Source: Psychrobacillus soli
GTDB lineage: Bacteria; Bacillota; Bacilli; Bacillales_A; Planococcaceae
NCBI RefSeq assembly: GCF_006861775.1
Contig: NZ_VDGG01000038.1
Coordinates: forward strand, 1-37,410
DNA: 37,410 nt
Reading direction: 5' to 3'
The notes under the pieces were generated by a model. That model did no database searches and was not told where the DNA came from. It saw only the letters and a list, made by a program, of their open reading frames with translations. Below are positions 7,567-17,582 of this stretch, in pieces. Positions within the stretch are counted from its first letter, which is position 1. Every line of letters starts with the position of its first letter. Made by a program: the position numbers and the translations under genes.

Positions 7567-9410
7567 TTCATAATACTTAATTGATTTTTCCCTTTGTTTT
7601 TTGCTTCATATAAAGCAATATCTGCTAGGTGAAAAAGATGTTTAAAATCGATGTTATCGTGTTGTTGCCAACTAGAAACACCGATCGAAACTGTAACGCT
7701 TGGATTAGTTTGTGATGAGATCAATTCCAATAATTGCTTGCACATTTCTATGCCTTCTGCGAGCGTCATTTGCGCATAATATAGCGCTAGCTCTTCTCCA
7801 CCCCATCTTGCCCCAATTCCTTTTTCTCCAACTTTTTTTTGGATAATAGAAGCTATTTGTTTTAATATTTCATCTCCAATTTGGTGACCATACATATCAT
7901 TCACTTGTTTAAAATTATCAATATCGATTAATACAAATACTCCACGGTCATCTATTTCTATGGAATTTTCTACATATTTATCTAAATATTTTCGCGCAAA
8001 AAGATTCGTTAAATGATCTCTATTCACCATCTCTTGCAATTTATTACTTAGTGTAGAGTTACTTATAGCAAGTGATGAATGTTGGATAAGTGATTGCATT
8101 AATTTAAAACCATCAAAGGAGAAGAAATAAGGGTCTTTATGGAGCACTATGCTAAAACCTACAATTGTATTTTGCTCTTTGAATGGGACTGCTATTAGGG
8201 AGCGATATGCATATGGTAACTTTGTTATTCTGTTAAAGTCAGCAATAAACAAGGAATCCTTCACTTTGTTAAAGTGATTGGACACATGTTGAATGTACAA
8301 TTGACCTTCCTCTGTATGGAAAAAAGTATTACTTGCTGATGAAATTTTGTATTCTTCTTCTTCGATAAAAACAAAACATACTTGCTCTGGAAGGAAAGAT
8401 TTCATTAATTGATTTCTTAAGAAAACGAGCATCTCTTCCAAAGAAATATTAGTATTCAATTTATGTGAAGTTTCATTTATCAATTGCAAATCAGAAACTA
8501 ATCGATGTGACTGAATATACAATTTTGCGTTTTCAAGTGCATTTCCAGTCGTTTCCGCTAGCGAAGTGGCAAATTCCTTTTGTCGATTAGAGAAGAAATA
8601 ATCTTCCTGGGCAGAAAGTTGTAATACCCCATAAATTCCTTGCTTCCCTTTTATCGGTACATTTATTAATCTTATGCCTAAATCTTGTACAAGCTCTGTA
8701 GTAATTTCACCTGAAACATATGCATCTACCGTGGTTGGTCTTTCAGAAGTATAATCAAACAACTTATAAGGAACAGAAGTTTTTCTATCTTGGTCATTGG
8801 ATAATATTAATGTAGGTTCTAATTGTGGAAATGCATTATTTATAGCAAATAATGTTCCATTTAATATTTCCCCAGAATCTAACGTGGAGTTAAACGCTTT
8901 TGTTACACTAAATAAATTGCGATATTGGTTTTCTTGCTGGATTAATATAATCGTTTGTTTTATTGTTTGCACAAGCTTATTAACGGTGCGAATAAATTCA
9001 ACTATATTCTCCGACTCAGAGAATTGTTTCCATTTCACAGTGGACTCCATGACGAGCAATCCTATTGGTTGATTGTCACGATCCCTAAATAAAACCTTAA
9101 CTGTTTTGTTTTCATTGCTTTCCATATCCCAAAAAGGTGTTTCCGTAAAATCTTTTTCATAAAAAAATGCTTCTATCTCCTGCCATTTAATCATGTACAT
9201 CTTTGGAGTGTAAGAATGATTTGCTCTCAATGGTCTAAATGTATCTAAGTCAAAAATCAAATAATGAACCATATCAACATCAAAAAATTCTGACAATATT
9301 ATTTTAAAGTCATCGAACCAATTTATCGTAGTTCCATTTGCAAGTAAGTTTTCATTATATACATCTAAAATACGACTTTTTATAAGCAACATTATTGCGT
9401 CATCTTTCAT
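7548..9410 (-). CDS. dgcP: Diguanylate cyclase with GAF-type sensory region (DgcP/YtrP)
   Basis: Encodes a 620-residue cytoplasmic c-di-GMP synthase. The N-terminal ~450 residues are predicted to be tandem GAF-type modules; the final ~165 residues form a GGDEF domain. The active-site signature reads GGEEL at 537-541, a catalytically competent variant, with the upstream DIDNFKQVND nucleotide/metal motif intact. No RxxD inhibitory site is visible in the expected place before GGEEL, so product inhibition may be weak. There is no transmembrane segment. The position between msrC and rpsD equals that of B. subtilis dgcP (ytrP). It is divergent from rpsD. Confidence 0.93.
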   Translation of the reverse strand: MKDDAIMLLIKSRILDVYNENLLANGTTINWFDDFKIILSEFFDVDMVHYLIFDLDTFRPLRANHSYTPKMYMIKWQEIEAFFYEKDFTETPFWDMESNENKTVKVLFRDRDNQPIGLLVMESTVKWKQFSESENIVEFIRTVNKLVQTIKQTIILIQQENQYRNLFSVTKAFNSTLDSGEILNGTLFAINNAFPQLEPTLILSNDQDRKTSVPYKLFDYTSERPTTVDAYVSGEITTELVQDLGIRLINVPIKGKQGIYGVLQLSAQEDYFFSNRQKEFATSLAETTGNALENAKLYIQSHRLVSDLQLINETSHKLNTNISLEEMLVFLRNQLMKSFLPEQVCFVFIEEEEYKISSASNTFFHTEEGQLYIQHVSNHFNKVKDSLFIADFNRITKLPYAYRSLIAVPFKEQNTIVGFSIVLHKDPYFFSFDGFKLMQSLIQHSSLAISNSTLSNKLQEMVNRDHLTNLFARKYLDKYVENSIEIDDRGVFVLIDIDNFKQVNDMYGHQIGDEILKQIASIIQKKVGEKGIGARWGGEELALYYAQMTLAEGIEMCKQLLELISSQTNPSVTVSIGVSSWQQHDNIDFKHLFHLADIALYEAKNKGKNQLSIMKVSHLS

Positions 9411-9551
9411 GCGTACACCTCTCAGTTTTCCAAGAGCAAATTTGATACTTTTATCACACTTTACTTATAATACAATTTGACTATATTCCTTTAGATTTGT
9501 CAATTGTTTCTTTAAGTTTATATCTGTTCATTTTCCAAGAAATGATTATTA

Positions 9552-9580
9552 TTGACTTTCTCCGAATATAGCGATACAAT
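9552..9580 (+). promoter_or_regulatory. Sigma-A promoter of rpsD
   Basis: TTGACT (9552-9557) and TACAAT (9575-9580) are spaced by exactly 17 bases, giving a strong vegetative promoter. Transcription should start near 9587, leaving a leader of about 190 bases before the rpsD ATG. Confidence 0.85.
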
Positions 9581-9586
9581 CTAGTT

Positions 9587-9775
9587 TGTGTAAAATAAAT
9601 GCAGCAGTTGTATGGCCTAGATTGCTCATTTTGTTCCTCTTTTTTAAAAAGATGGTGTATCCTGTAACCCGTGGCTGCTAGGGCGATGATACATGAAAAC
9701 AAAATGTCTGCTAGTCTGAATACATCTGGTCTTATTTTACAACAAAATAAAACCAATATAAAGGAGGAGACATAC
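9587..9775 (+). ncRNA. rpsD mRNA leader, probable S4 autoregulatory element
   Basis: About 190 noncoding bases lie between the promoter and rpsD. They contain a helix closed by tgtatc (9656-9661) and gataca (9688-9693) with an inner CCC/GGG pairing. In B. subtilis S4 represses its own gene through a structured leader of this kind (established). Assignment here rests on position, length and this helix; a covariance-model hit was not possible. This also accounts for the 365-base gap between dgcP and rpsD. Confidence 0.7.
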
Positions 9776-10378
9776 ATGTCTCGATATACAGGTCCATCAT
9801 GGAAATTATCACGTCGTCTTGGTATTTCACTAAGCGGTACTGGTAAAGAATTAGAAAAACGCCCTTACGCACCAGGACAACACGGTCCTAACCAACGTAA
9901 AAAATTAACAGAATACGGTATGCAATTACAAGAGAAACAAAAACTTCGTCACACTTATGGTGTTAACGAACGTCAATTCCGTACTCTTTTTGACAAAGCT
10001 GGTAAAATGCAAGGTAAACATGGTGAAAACTTCATGATCCTTCTTGAAGCTCGCCTTGATAACGTTGTTTACCGTTTAGGTCTTGCTCGTACTCGTCGTG
10101 GAGCTCGTCAATTAGTTAACCACGGTCACGTTATGGTTGATGGTAAACGTGTTGATATTCCTTCATTCAGCGTAAAACCAGGTCAAGAAATTTCTCTTCG
10201 TGAAAAATCTCAAAACCTTGACGTTGTAAACGAAGCGATCGAAGTAAACAACTTCGTTCCAGAATACGTAACATTTGACGCAGATAAAAAAGTTGGTACT
10301 TTCGTTCGTCTTCCAGAACGTAGCGAATTATCAGCTGAAATTAACGAAGCTCTAATCGTTGAGTTCTACTCTCGTTAA
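9776..10378 (+). CDS. rpsD: 30S ribosomal protein S4
   Basis: Encodes a 200-residue primary 16S rRNA-binding protein that nucleates assembly of the 30S body. The N-terminal domain starts [16 protein letters not shown] and has no zinc-binding cysteines, as in the cysteine-free S4 form. The S4 RNA-binding domain (about residues 90-155) includes [20 protein letters not shown]. The ATG at 9776 follows AAGGAGGAG. Codon choice is strongly biased (CGT, GGT, GAA), as expected for a ribosomal protein, and differs from its neighbours. It is monocistronic, with its own promoter and terminator. Confidence 0.99.
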   Translation: MSRYTGPSWKLSRRLGISLSGTGKELEKRPYAPGQHGPNQRKKLTEYGMQLQEKQKLRHTYGVNERQFRTLFDKAGKMQGKHGENFMILLEARLDNVVYRLGLARTRRGARQLVNHGHVMVDGKRVDIPSFSVKPGQEISLREKSQNLDVVNEAIEVNNFVPEYVTFDADKKVGTFVRLPERSELSAEINEALIVEFYSR

Positions 10379-10407
10379 TTTTATTGCTCTGCAAAGAGTG
10401 ATATTAG

Positions 10408-10452
10408 AAGCCACCGAATCCCTGAGAAATCAGGAATTCGGTGGCTTTTTTC
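10408..10452 (+). terminator. Terminator of rpsD
   Basis: A long stem, aagccaccgaatcc with ggaattcggtggctt (10408-10447), with an apical ctga/tcag helix closed by a GAAA tetraloop, is followed by six T. This is a strong intrinsic terminator. Confidence 0.92.
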
Positions 10453-10699
10453 AATTGATCTATTCTTATTTTAGGAATAATGGTTTATAGGAAGCTCTAT
10501 TAGGTGTTCGCAATGATTTCCGCTTCAATCAATAGAATTTCTTGCTAATTTGATGTCTACAGTTATCAGAGATGTAAATTAATCAGGTCCCCCATGCACT
10601 ATTTATTAAACCTAATTAGAAAATACTGGCTCCAAATAAGTGAAGCATATACTTGGAAAAAGTTTGTTTAATTCAACCATTTATTAGTATAATGCCTCC

Positions 10700-10860
10700 T
10701 ATTCAGCGTCGTCTCACTTCAAGTAAACTTGTTAGATTAAGAATTGGTTGCTTTCACCATTAATTTGGTTGCTCTCGTGCTAATTTAGTTGCTTTAAGAA
10801 TAGAATTGATTGCTTTCAATGAATGATTGGTTGTTCTTACCCATTTACTGGATACTTATA
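10700..10860. repeat. Solo copy of the ttggttgct sub-repeat element
   Basis: Five sub-repeats of the form ttNgttgct begin at 10745, 10766, 10786, 10807 and 10828, with spacings 21, 20, 21, 21. This is the same spacing pattern as the tandem units at 16961-17352. The flanks (cgtctcacttcaagtaaac before, catttactggata after) also match the units there. The remainder of the 10453-11246 intergenic stretch holds only this, the repeat relic at 11035-11130, and AT-rich sequence in which I see no gene. Confidence 0.8.
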
Positions 10861-11034
10861 CATCGAAACTCTACTTCTTAGAAGGATAAAGCACACCATA
10901 TACAGCAGCTGCTGACCGGTTTTGTCGCGTTTACAGTTTTTTTTTGTTATTTCTTGCTCAACTATTTATTAATTATATTTTTAGGAAATGCCCTATAAAG
11001 ATTGAATTTACAGTAGTGACACTGATTAGCTAGC

Positions 11035-11130
11035 AATTTTCGTGAATTGAAGCGGAAGGGCGGCGGTAATAGGTTATCGCTCACCCAGCGGAAATCAAAG
11101 CGGTAACTTCCTTAAAACGCATTATTCCTA
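11035..11130. repeat. Relic of the window-edge palindromic repeat
   Basis: Shares atttTCG, a GGCGGCGG block, atcgctcaccc(a/g)gcggaaa and the tail cggtaacttcctta...cgcattattcctatagt with the right half of the repeat at 20-320. The left arm and central hairpins are mostly lost. Confidence 0.65.
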
Positions 11131-11240
11131 TAGTGTAAAAAAGAGAATCTACGGATATCGTCAGAAATTTTATAAAAGCTAGGCAAAAGTAAACCCTAGA
11201 TATGTTGCTTTAGCAATTTTTCTAAGGCTTTTACATTTCT

Positions 11241-11282
11241 ACAAACAAAAAAGCGCCATCTAATTGAATAGAAAAGCGCTTT
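11241..11282 (-). terminator. Terminator of the DUF3006 gene
   Basis: AAAGCGC/GCGCTTT arms (11250-11256 and 11276-11282) form a hairpin followed on the minus strand by TTTTGTTTG. It lies about 20 bases past the stop. Confidence 0.7.
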
Positions 11283-11300
11283 CTTAAAAGAGCATATTAT

Positions 11301-11549
11301 TTATTCTTTTTTCATTCCTTCGATTAAATCCAACAACCGTTGTTTCGTCTCATTTGCTTCTTCTTTTAGTATTTTAAAATCATATCCTGATTTATCCTCA
11401 TTCATATGAACTTCTACTAAATCTCCTATTTTTGCATCTATCGTAAACTTATCTTTTAAAATAACTAACTTGTTTGCCTTGTTATTTTTTTCGAATAGAA
11501 CAACAAAAAAATCGTCGAAACGATCTAATATGTATTTTTTTGTAGCCAT
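11301..11549 (-). CDS. DUF3006 family small protein
   Basis: Encodes 82 residues opening with KYILDRFDDFFVVLF, the typical DUF3006 pattern (I-x-D-R-F then a hydrophobic strand). The middle is a short beta-rich segment ending in GDLVEVHMNED, followed by a charged C-terminal helix. The family function is unknown. In other Firmicutes such genes often sit next to a ComEC/MBL-fold hydrolase gene, but no such partner is here. The ATG is preceded by GAGGGG. It stands alone between two repeat-bearing intergenic regions, with its own terminator. Confidence 0.8.
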   Translation of the reverse strand: MATKKYILDRFDDFFVVLFEKNNKANKLVILKDKFTIDAKIGDLVEVHMNEDKSGYDFKILKEEANETKQRLLDLIEGMKKE

Positions 11550-11767
11550 TGCGCCCAGCCCCTCGATCCAATAATTAACCTATAAAGTGAAATTATTAAA
11601 TATTAATATTGTTGAAAATTTATCTCTAGTACTCATTCTATACTATTTATCGCTTATTTTTCATCCTATTTCACATTAAATATTAAATTTCTTAATAAAT
11701 TCATGATTATTTCACTAACCGATGTAAATACTAAGAACTGAAATGACAAAAATGGGAGGATATGAAT

Positions 11768-11932
11768 ATGAAAAATAATAACAATCATACATCGACAAAT
11801 AAAAAAATGAAAAATTCACATGTTAGCACAAACTTCAATGAGCCCGAAAAATTAACGGACAATGAAAAGAAAAAACTTCAAGTAAAAGATGGCCAGAACA
11901 ATCATCATGTAGATGAACGTGGTGGATTTTAA
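11768..11932 (+). CDS. Small hydrophilic protein, 54 residues, unknown
   Basis: I do not recognise this protein. The frame runs from ATG 11768 to TAA 11932, with GGGAGG eight bases before that ATG; an in-frame ATG at 11762 is too close to the ribosome site. The product is very polar (Asn, Lys and His rich), has no hydrophobic segment and ends HHVDERGGF. Its size, composition and isolated position recall minor small acid-soluble spore proteins, but no family motif could be named. An AATACTA box about 25 bases before the ribosome site resembles a sporulation -10 element; this is only suggestive. A strong hairpin terminator follows 20 bases after the stop, which supports a real gene. Confidence 0.6.
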   Translation: MKNNNNHTSTNKKMKNSHVSTNFNEPEKLTDNEKKKLQVKDGQNNHHVDERGGF

Positions 11933-11952
11933 CAATTGTACCCCTTTTTTAA

Positions 11953-11992
11953 AAAGCTACTTCCCCTTATTTATTGGGAAGTAGCTTTCATT
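11953..11992. terminator. Bidirectional terminator between the 54-residue gene and tyrS
   Basis: A 13-bp perfect stem, aaagctacttccc (11953-11965) with its complement (11976-11988), has A-rich sequence on one side and T-rich on the other. It can end both convergent transcripts. Confidence 0.85.
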
Positions 11993-13509
<1,517 letters not shown>

Positions 13510-13514
13510 TACCT

Positions 13515-13542
13515 ATTTTACCTAATCTGAAACGTATGTCAA
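13515..13542 (-). promoter_or_regulatory. Sigma-A promoter of the tyrS T-box transcript
   Basis: On the minus strand TTGACA (13537-13542) and TAAAAT (13515-13520) are separated by 16 bases, just upstream of the T-box Stem I. Confidence 0.75.
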
Positions 13543-13569
13543 TATCTATCGTCTACTAATAGATGATTA

Positions 13570-13578
13570 TGGTATAAT
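13570..13578 (+). promoter_or_regulatory. Extended -10 promoter of the PBP gene
   Basis: TGGTATAAT is a perfect -10 with the TGn extension; no good -35 is visible. It lies about 30 bases before the ATG, back to back with the tyrS promoter. Confidence 0.6.
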
Positions 13579-13606
13579 AATTCTTGATTTGGGGGTCGAA
13601 TAATCA

Positions 13607-16513
13607 ATGAAAAAATGGATCGAGAAAATCCAATTTTATACAGAGAAAATGAATAAGTGGCAATCTACTAAATGGGCGAAAGGTTTACGAATTTCTTCTG
13701 GCGTCATATGGAACTTATGCTTACTATTTATCGTAATATTCCTTGCGCTCGGAGTATTTGCCGCTTCTGTTGGTGCTGGTTATTTTGCATCGCTAGTGAA
13801 GGAAGAACCACTTCGAGCGAAAGAAGACATGCGAGCGGACGTATTTAATTATGAGGAAACATCCGAAATCTACTTTGCGGATAATGTGTATTTAGGAAAA
13901 CTAAGAACCGATCTGGAACGGACGGAAACAAAGCTTGCTTCAGTTTCCCCATATGTTATTGACGCGGTCCTCGCGACAGAAGATGAGTATTTTGAAGTAC
14001 ATAATGGAATTGTACCGAAAGCAATTTTCCGCGGGTTACTTCAAGACTTTACAAATTCAGATACGCAAACTGGCGGATCCACTTTAACGCAACAATTAAT
14101 AAAAAATCAAATTTTAACCAATGAAGTATCATACGAACGAAAAGCAAAAGAAATTCTCTTAGCAATGCGCTTAGAGCATTTCATGACAAAAGAGGAAGTA
14201 TTAGAAGCCTACTTAAATATAATTCCATATGGACGAAATGCAAACGGGCGGAATATTGCAGGAATTGAAACAGCTGCAAACGGTATCTTTAATGTAAAAG
14301 CAAAGGATCTTACATTGCCACAAGCCGCATATATCGCCGGGATTCCACAAGCTCCATTTGCTTATACCCCTTTTAGACAAGGTGGAGAAAAGAAAGAGGG
14401 GGACGCATTACAGCCTGGTATTGAGCGGATGAAGACCGTATTATTTCGAATGAAAGAAACAGGTTATATTTCGCAAGAAGAATATGATTCTGCCATAAGT
14501 TACGATATTACACAAGACTTTAGAGAGCCGGAAGTGGTCGCTGAGGAAAAATATCCTTGGTTAACATACGAAGTGGAAAACCGTGTAAAAGATATTCTAA
14601 GAGGTCAATTAGCTAGTGCAGATGGAATTGACCCTGAAAGACTAGCAAAAGAGAAGAAATTATATGAGAAATATAATATTATAGCCGAACGCTCTATTCG
14701 AACAGATGGATATCGAATACATACAACGATTAATAGAAATATGTTTGAAGCAATGTTAAAAGTAAAAGATGAATTTGAGTATTATGGACATACGTACACG
14801 AAAGAAGTAAAAGATCCAAATACCGGCGAGATCATTACAAAAGATTTTCCGGTTCAAGTTGGAAGTATGCTCATCGAAAATGGAACCGGGAAAATATTAA
14901 CGTTCCTCGGTGGACGTGATTATCATTTAGAACAATACAATCATGCGACACAAGCTATTCGACCAATTGGGTCCACGATGAAGCCTTTACTAGTATATGC
15001 TCCTGCAATCGAATATGGAGTCATTGGTGCTGGAAGCCCAGTAGTGGATATTAAACTAGACAATCTAACAAGAACGACTTGGGCAAAATCACCCGCCAAC
15101 TATACGATTGCGCAAGAAAAAGGAATTATTTCAGCACGTAGCTCGCTGATGACGTCTCAAAACTTATCTACGATTCGTTTATATGATTTAATCATGGATA
15201 GAAAACCGACTGACTTCTTAATGAAAATGGGATTTGAACATATTGAAGAAAATGAATATGCAAACCATGCACTTTCTATCGGTGGGATGACACACGGTGC
15301 TACAGTGGAAGAAAATACAAATGCATTTGGCACCTTTGCAAATAATGGGCAATTTATCGATGCCTATATGATTGAAAAGATTGAAGATGTGGAAGGTAAT
15401 ATTATTTATGAACACGAAACCGTACCGGTACAAGTTTTCAGTCCTGCAACTGCTTATATTATTACCGATATGATGCGTGACGTATTATCTGGTGGTACAG
15501 CGAAGTTAGCGAACTCACGACTTAAATTCCAATCCGATTTCGCAGCTAAAACTGGGACAACTCAAAATCATAATGACTCATGGCTTGTTGGATACAATCC
15601 AAATGTTTCTTTAGGTGTATGGCTTGGTTACGATGATAATAAAAAATCATTATTTTATATGAATAATCGTTATAATCATCCGAGTGTGCGCGTGAATATG
15701 TTGTGGTCTAATATGATGAATGCTATGTATGATGTATCACCAGAACTAATCGATGCACCGAACCCTTTCCAAGTTCCCGAAGGAGTCGTAACGAGATCTT
15801 TCTGCGGAATTTCTGGACTAGCACCTTCTGATGCATGTGCAAAAGCAGGATTAGTTAAATCCGATTTATTTAACGCTGCTGCTATGTTACCAACCGCCGC
15901 AGATGATAGTTTAATCTCCTCTTCTTATGTGGTGATAAACGGTGATAGATATCGCGCCTTAGATGCTACTCCTAGTGAATTTGTTGTTCAAGGAGGCTAC
16001 GGGGTGAACCAAGACTTTATTACACGAATGCTCGGAAGATTTGGAGGAAATGCGAGTAAGCTTTTCCCAGAGGATTCTAGTTTCGGTGGTAATGTTGTGT
16101 CAGAAGAAGTATTTAAAGCGGATGGTAGCCCACCTGCTGCAGTAAATGCCATGATATCCGGAAATACCATAACATGGGCAAAATCAGCATCATCTGATGT
16201 TGTCGGTTATCGTGTATTCCAAGTTGTTGATGGACAACGAGTACTTGTCGCAACTAAAGCAGAAGCTGAGTCAGCTAGCTTTACAATTAGCGGTCCTGGT
16301 CAATATATTATTGTATCTGTAGACATTACTGGTTTACAATCAGGCGCTTCCAATATTGTGTCGCTAGAAGCCGCGCAACCAGAAACTCCTGTTGAACCTG
16401 TCACACCTCCAGAAAACGGAGAGGATGACGCGACTGATGACGGGATAACTACTCCCCCTTCGAATGAAGATGATTCATCCGAAGAAGGAGACACAACAAC
16501 TGCAAGAAGATAA
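13607..16513 (+). CDS. Class A penicillin-binding protein (PBP1A family) with C-terminal FN3-like domain
   Basis: Encodes a 968-residue bifunctional peptidoglycan synthase. A cytoplasmic start and one transmembrane anchor (about residues 31-60) are followed by a GT51 glycosyltransferase domain with catalytic Glu125 in TEDEYFEVHNG and the GGSTLTQQLIKN motif. The transpeptidase domain has Ser456 in STMK, SQN at 517-519 and KTG at 648-650, so both activities look intact. A fibronectin type III-like segment covers about 838-918. The last ~45 residues are an acidic Pro/Thr tail of the cell-wall-spanning type. Ribosome site GGGGG. B. subtilis has no PBP gene at this place between tyrS and acsA. Which B. 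subtilis PBP is closest cannot be decided by eye. Confidence 0.95.
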   Translation: MKKWIEKIQFYTEKMNKWQSTKWAKGLRISSGVIWNLCLLFIVIFLALGVFAASVGAGYFASLVKEEPLRAKEDMRADVFNYEETSEIYFADNVYLGKLRTDLERTETKLASVSPYVIDAVLATEDEYFEVHNGIVPKAIFRGLLQDFTNSDTQTGGSTLTQQLIKNQILTNEVSYERKAKEILLAMRLEHFMTKEEVLEAYLNIIPYGRNANGRNIAGIETAANGIFNVKAKDLTLPQAAYIAGIPQAPFAYTPFRQGGEKKEGDALQPGIERMKTVLFRMKETGYISQEEYDSAISYDITQDFREPEVVAEEKYPWLTYEVENRVKDILRGQLASADGIDPERLAKEKKLYEKYNIIAERSIRTDGYRIHTTINRNMFEAMLKVKDEFEYYGHTYTKEVKDPNTGEIITKDFPVQVGSMLIENGTGKILTFLGGRDYHLEQYNHATQAIRPIGSTMKPLLVYAPAIEYGVIGAGSPVVDIKLDNLTRTTWAKSPANYTIAQEKGIISARSSLMTSQNLSTIRLYDLIMDRKPTDFLMKMGFEHIEENEYANHALSIGGMTHGATVEENTNAFGTFANNGQFIDAYMIEKIEDVEGNIIYEHETVPVQVFSPATAYIITDMMRDVLSGGTAKLANSRLKFQSDFAAKTGTTQNHNDSWLVGYNPNVSLGVWLGYDDNKKSLFYMNNRYNHPSVRVNMLWSNMMNAMYDVSPELIDAPNPFQVPEGVVTRSFCGISGLAPSDACAKAGLVKSDLFNAAAMLPTAADDSLISSSYVVINGDRYRALDATPSEFVVQGGYGVNQDFITRMLGRFGGNASKLFPEDSSFGGNVVSEEVFKADGSPPAAVNAMISGNTITWAKSASSDVVGYRVFQVVDGQRVLVATKAEAESASFTISGPGQYIIVSVDITGLQSGASNIVSLEAAQPETPVEPVTPPENGEDDATDDGITTPPSNEDDSSEEGDTTTARR

Positions 16514-16542
16514 GGACAAAAGTGCATCTTATCTTTATTGTT

Positions 16543-16586
16543 CGAAAGGGACGAGAAGTTGCAAACAACTTCTCGTCCCTTTCTTT
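16543..16586 (+). terminator. Terminator of the PBP gene
   Basis: A perfect 17-bp stem (16545-16561 with 16566-16582, loop caaa) is followed by ctttc. The T run is short but the helix is very strong. Confidence 0.75.
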
Positions 16587-16785
16587 CGGTAATCCCCAAT
16601 GGTTGTCGGGCACCTATAGAACCGACTGGTGTTAGGTTACTTATTCTTAGAATAGAGACTCTTTACTTAGAGATCAGCGCCCAAAAATATAATTTCGGGC
16701 GCTGTTCGCTGTTTAATCGATTTGGTTATCCTCGGCCTACGACAAATAATAGATTGCACAATATCCATCACTATCGTCTCACCAC

Positions 16786-17445
16786 AAGTTAACTCTTTAT
16801 TTTGAGAATTGGTTGCTTACACGCTGATTTGATTGCCCTCATCATAGAATTGGTTGCTTCCAATGACCAGATGGTTGCTCTTAACCATTTACTGGATAAT
16901 CATACTTCGAAAACTACACGGTATATAGATAATATGCCATACTCACCTCCATCTGACTCCAAGTTAACTCGTTACTATAAGAATTAGTTGCTTTCATCTG
17001 TAAATTGGTTGCTCTCACGCTGATTTGATTGCCCTCATAATAGATTTGGTTGCTTCCAATGACCAGATGGTTGCTCTTAACCATTTACTGGATAATCATA
17101 CTTCGAAAACTACACAGTATATAGATAATATGCCATACTCACCTCCATCTGACTCCAAGTTAACTCGTTACTATAAGAATTGGTTGCTTACACCTGTAAT
17201 TTGGTTGCTCTTACACTGATTTGATTGCTCTCATAATAGATTTGGTTGCTTTCAATGACCAGCTGATTGCTCTTAACCATTTACTGGATAATCGTACTTC
17301 GAAAACTACACGGTATATAGATAATACGCCATACTCACCTCCATCTCACTCCAAGTTAACTCGTTACTATAAGAATTGGTTGCTTTAATCTGTAAATTGG
17401 TTGCTCTCACTAACCAGTTGGTTGCTCTTAACCATTTACTGGATG
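16786..17445. repeat. Nested tandem repeat: ~196-bp units holding 21-bp sub-repeats
   Basis: Units start at aagttaact at 16786, 16961, 17157 and 17353, giving lengths 175, 196, 196 and a partial last unit. Each begins with sub-repeats of the form ttggttgct spaced 20-21 bases. Unit 1 has four, units 2 and 3 have five (spacing 21, 20, 21, 21), and unit 4 has three. The 21-base length difference between units is one sub-repeat. Short open frames occur because 21 is a multiple of 3, but the 20-base step breaks them and no ribosome site precedes them. The remainder of the 1069-base gap (16587-16785 and 17446-17538) shows no gene. Confidence 0.9.
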
Positions 17446-17482
17446 TAGCTGTCACTTCCTTATTACGCATTATCCTTATCTA
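17446..17482. repeat. Tail fragment of the window-edge repeat
   Basis: gctgtcacttccttattacgcattatcc matches the tail found at about 286-315 and 11091-11120. It abuts the last unit of the tandem array. Confidence 0.55.
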
Positions 17483-17538
17483 GTGACATACCTCATATTG
17501 TCGAAAGAATTTCTACATATTATCTTTCCTAAGCAGAC

Positions 17539-17580
17539 AAAAGCCACAGCACCTTATAAAATCTGGTCGCTGTGGCTTTT
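17539..17580 (-). terminator. Terminator of acsA
   Basis: aaaagccacagc (17539-17550) pairs perfectly with gctgtggctttt (17569-17580). It lies 3 bases past the acsA stop and is followed on the minus strand by a T-containing tract. Confidence 0.8.
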
Positions 17581-17582
17581 TA

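Noticed and set aside
9481-9777. 98-codon minus-strand frame
   Set aside because: It is antisense to the rpsD promoter and leader, has no ribosome site, and its composition is random-looking.
16802-17219. Two similar short open frames with heptad-like repeats
   Set aside because: They arise because the DNA sub-repeat is mostly 21 bases (a multiple of three). The 20-base step shifts the frame, there are no ribosome sites, and start/stop positions differ between units.
16786-17445. CRISPR array
   Set aside because: The short motifs are only 9-10 bases and degenerate, the 'spacers' are themselves repeated between units, and no cas gene is present.
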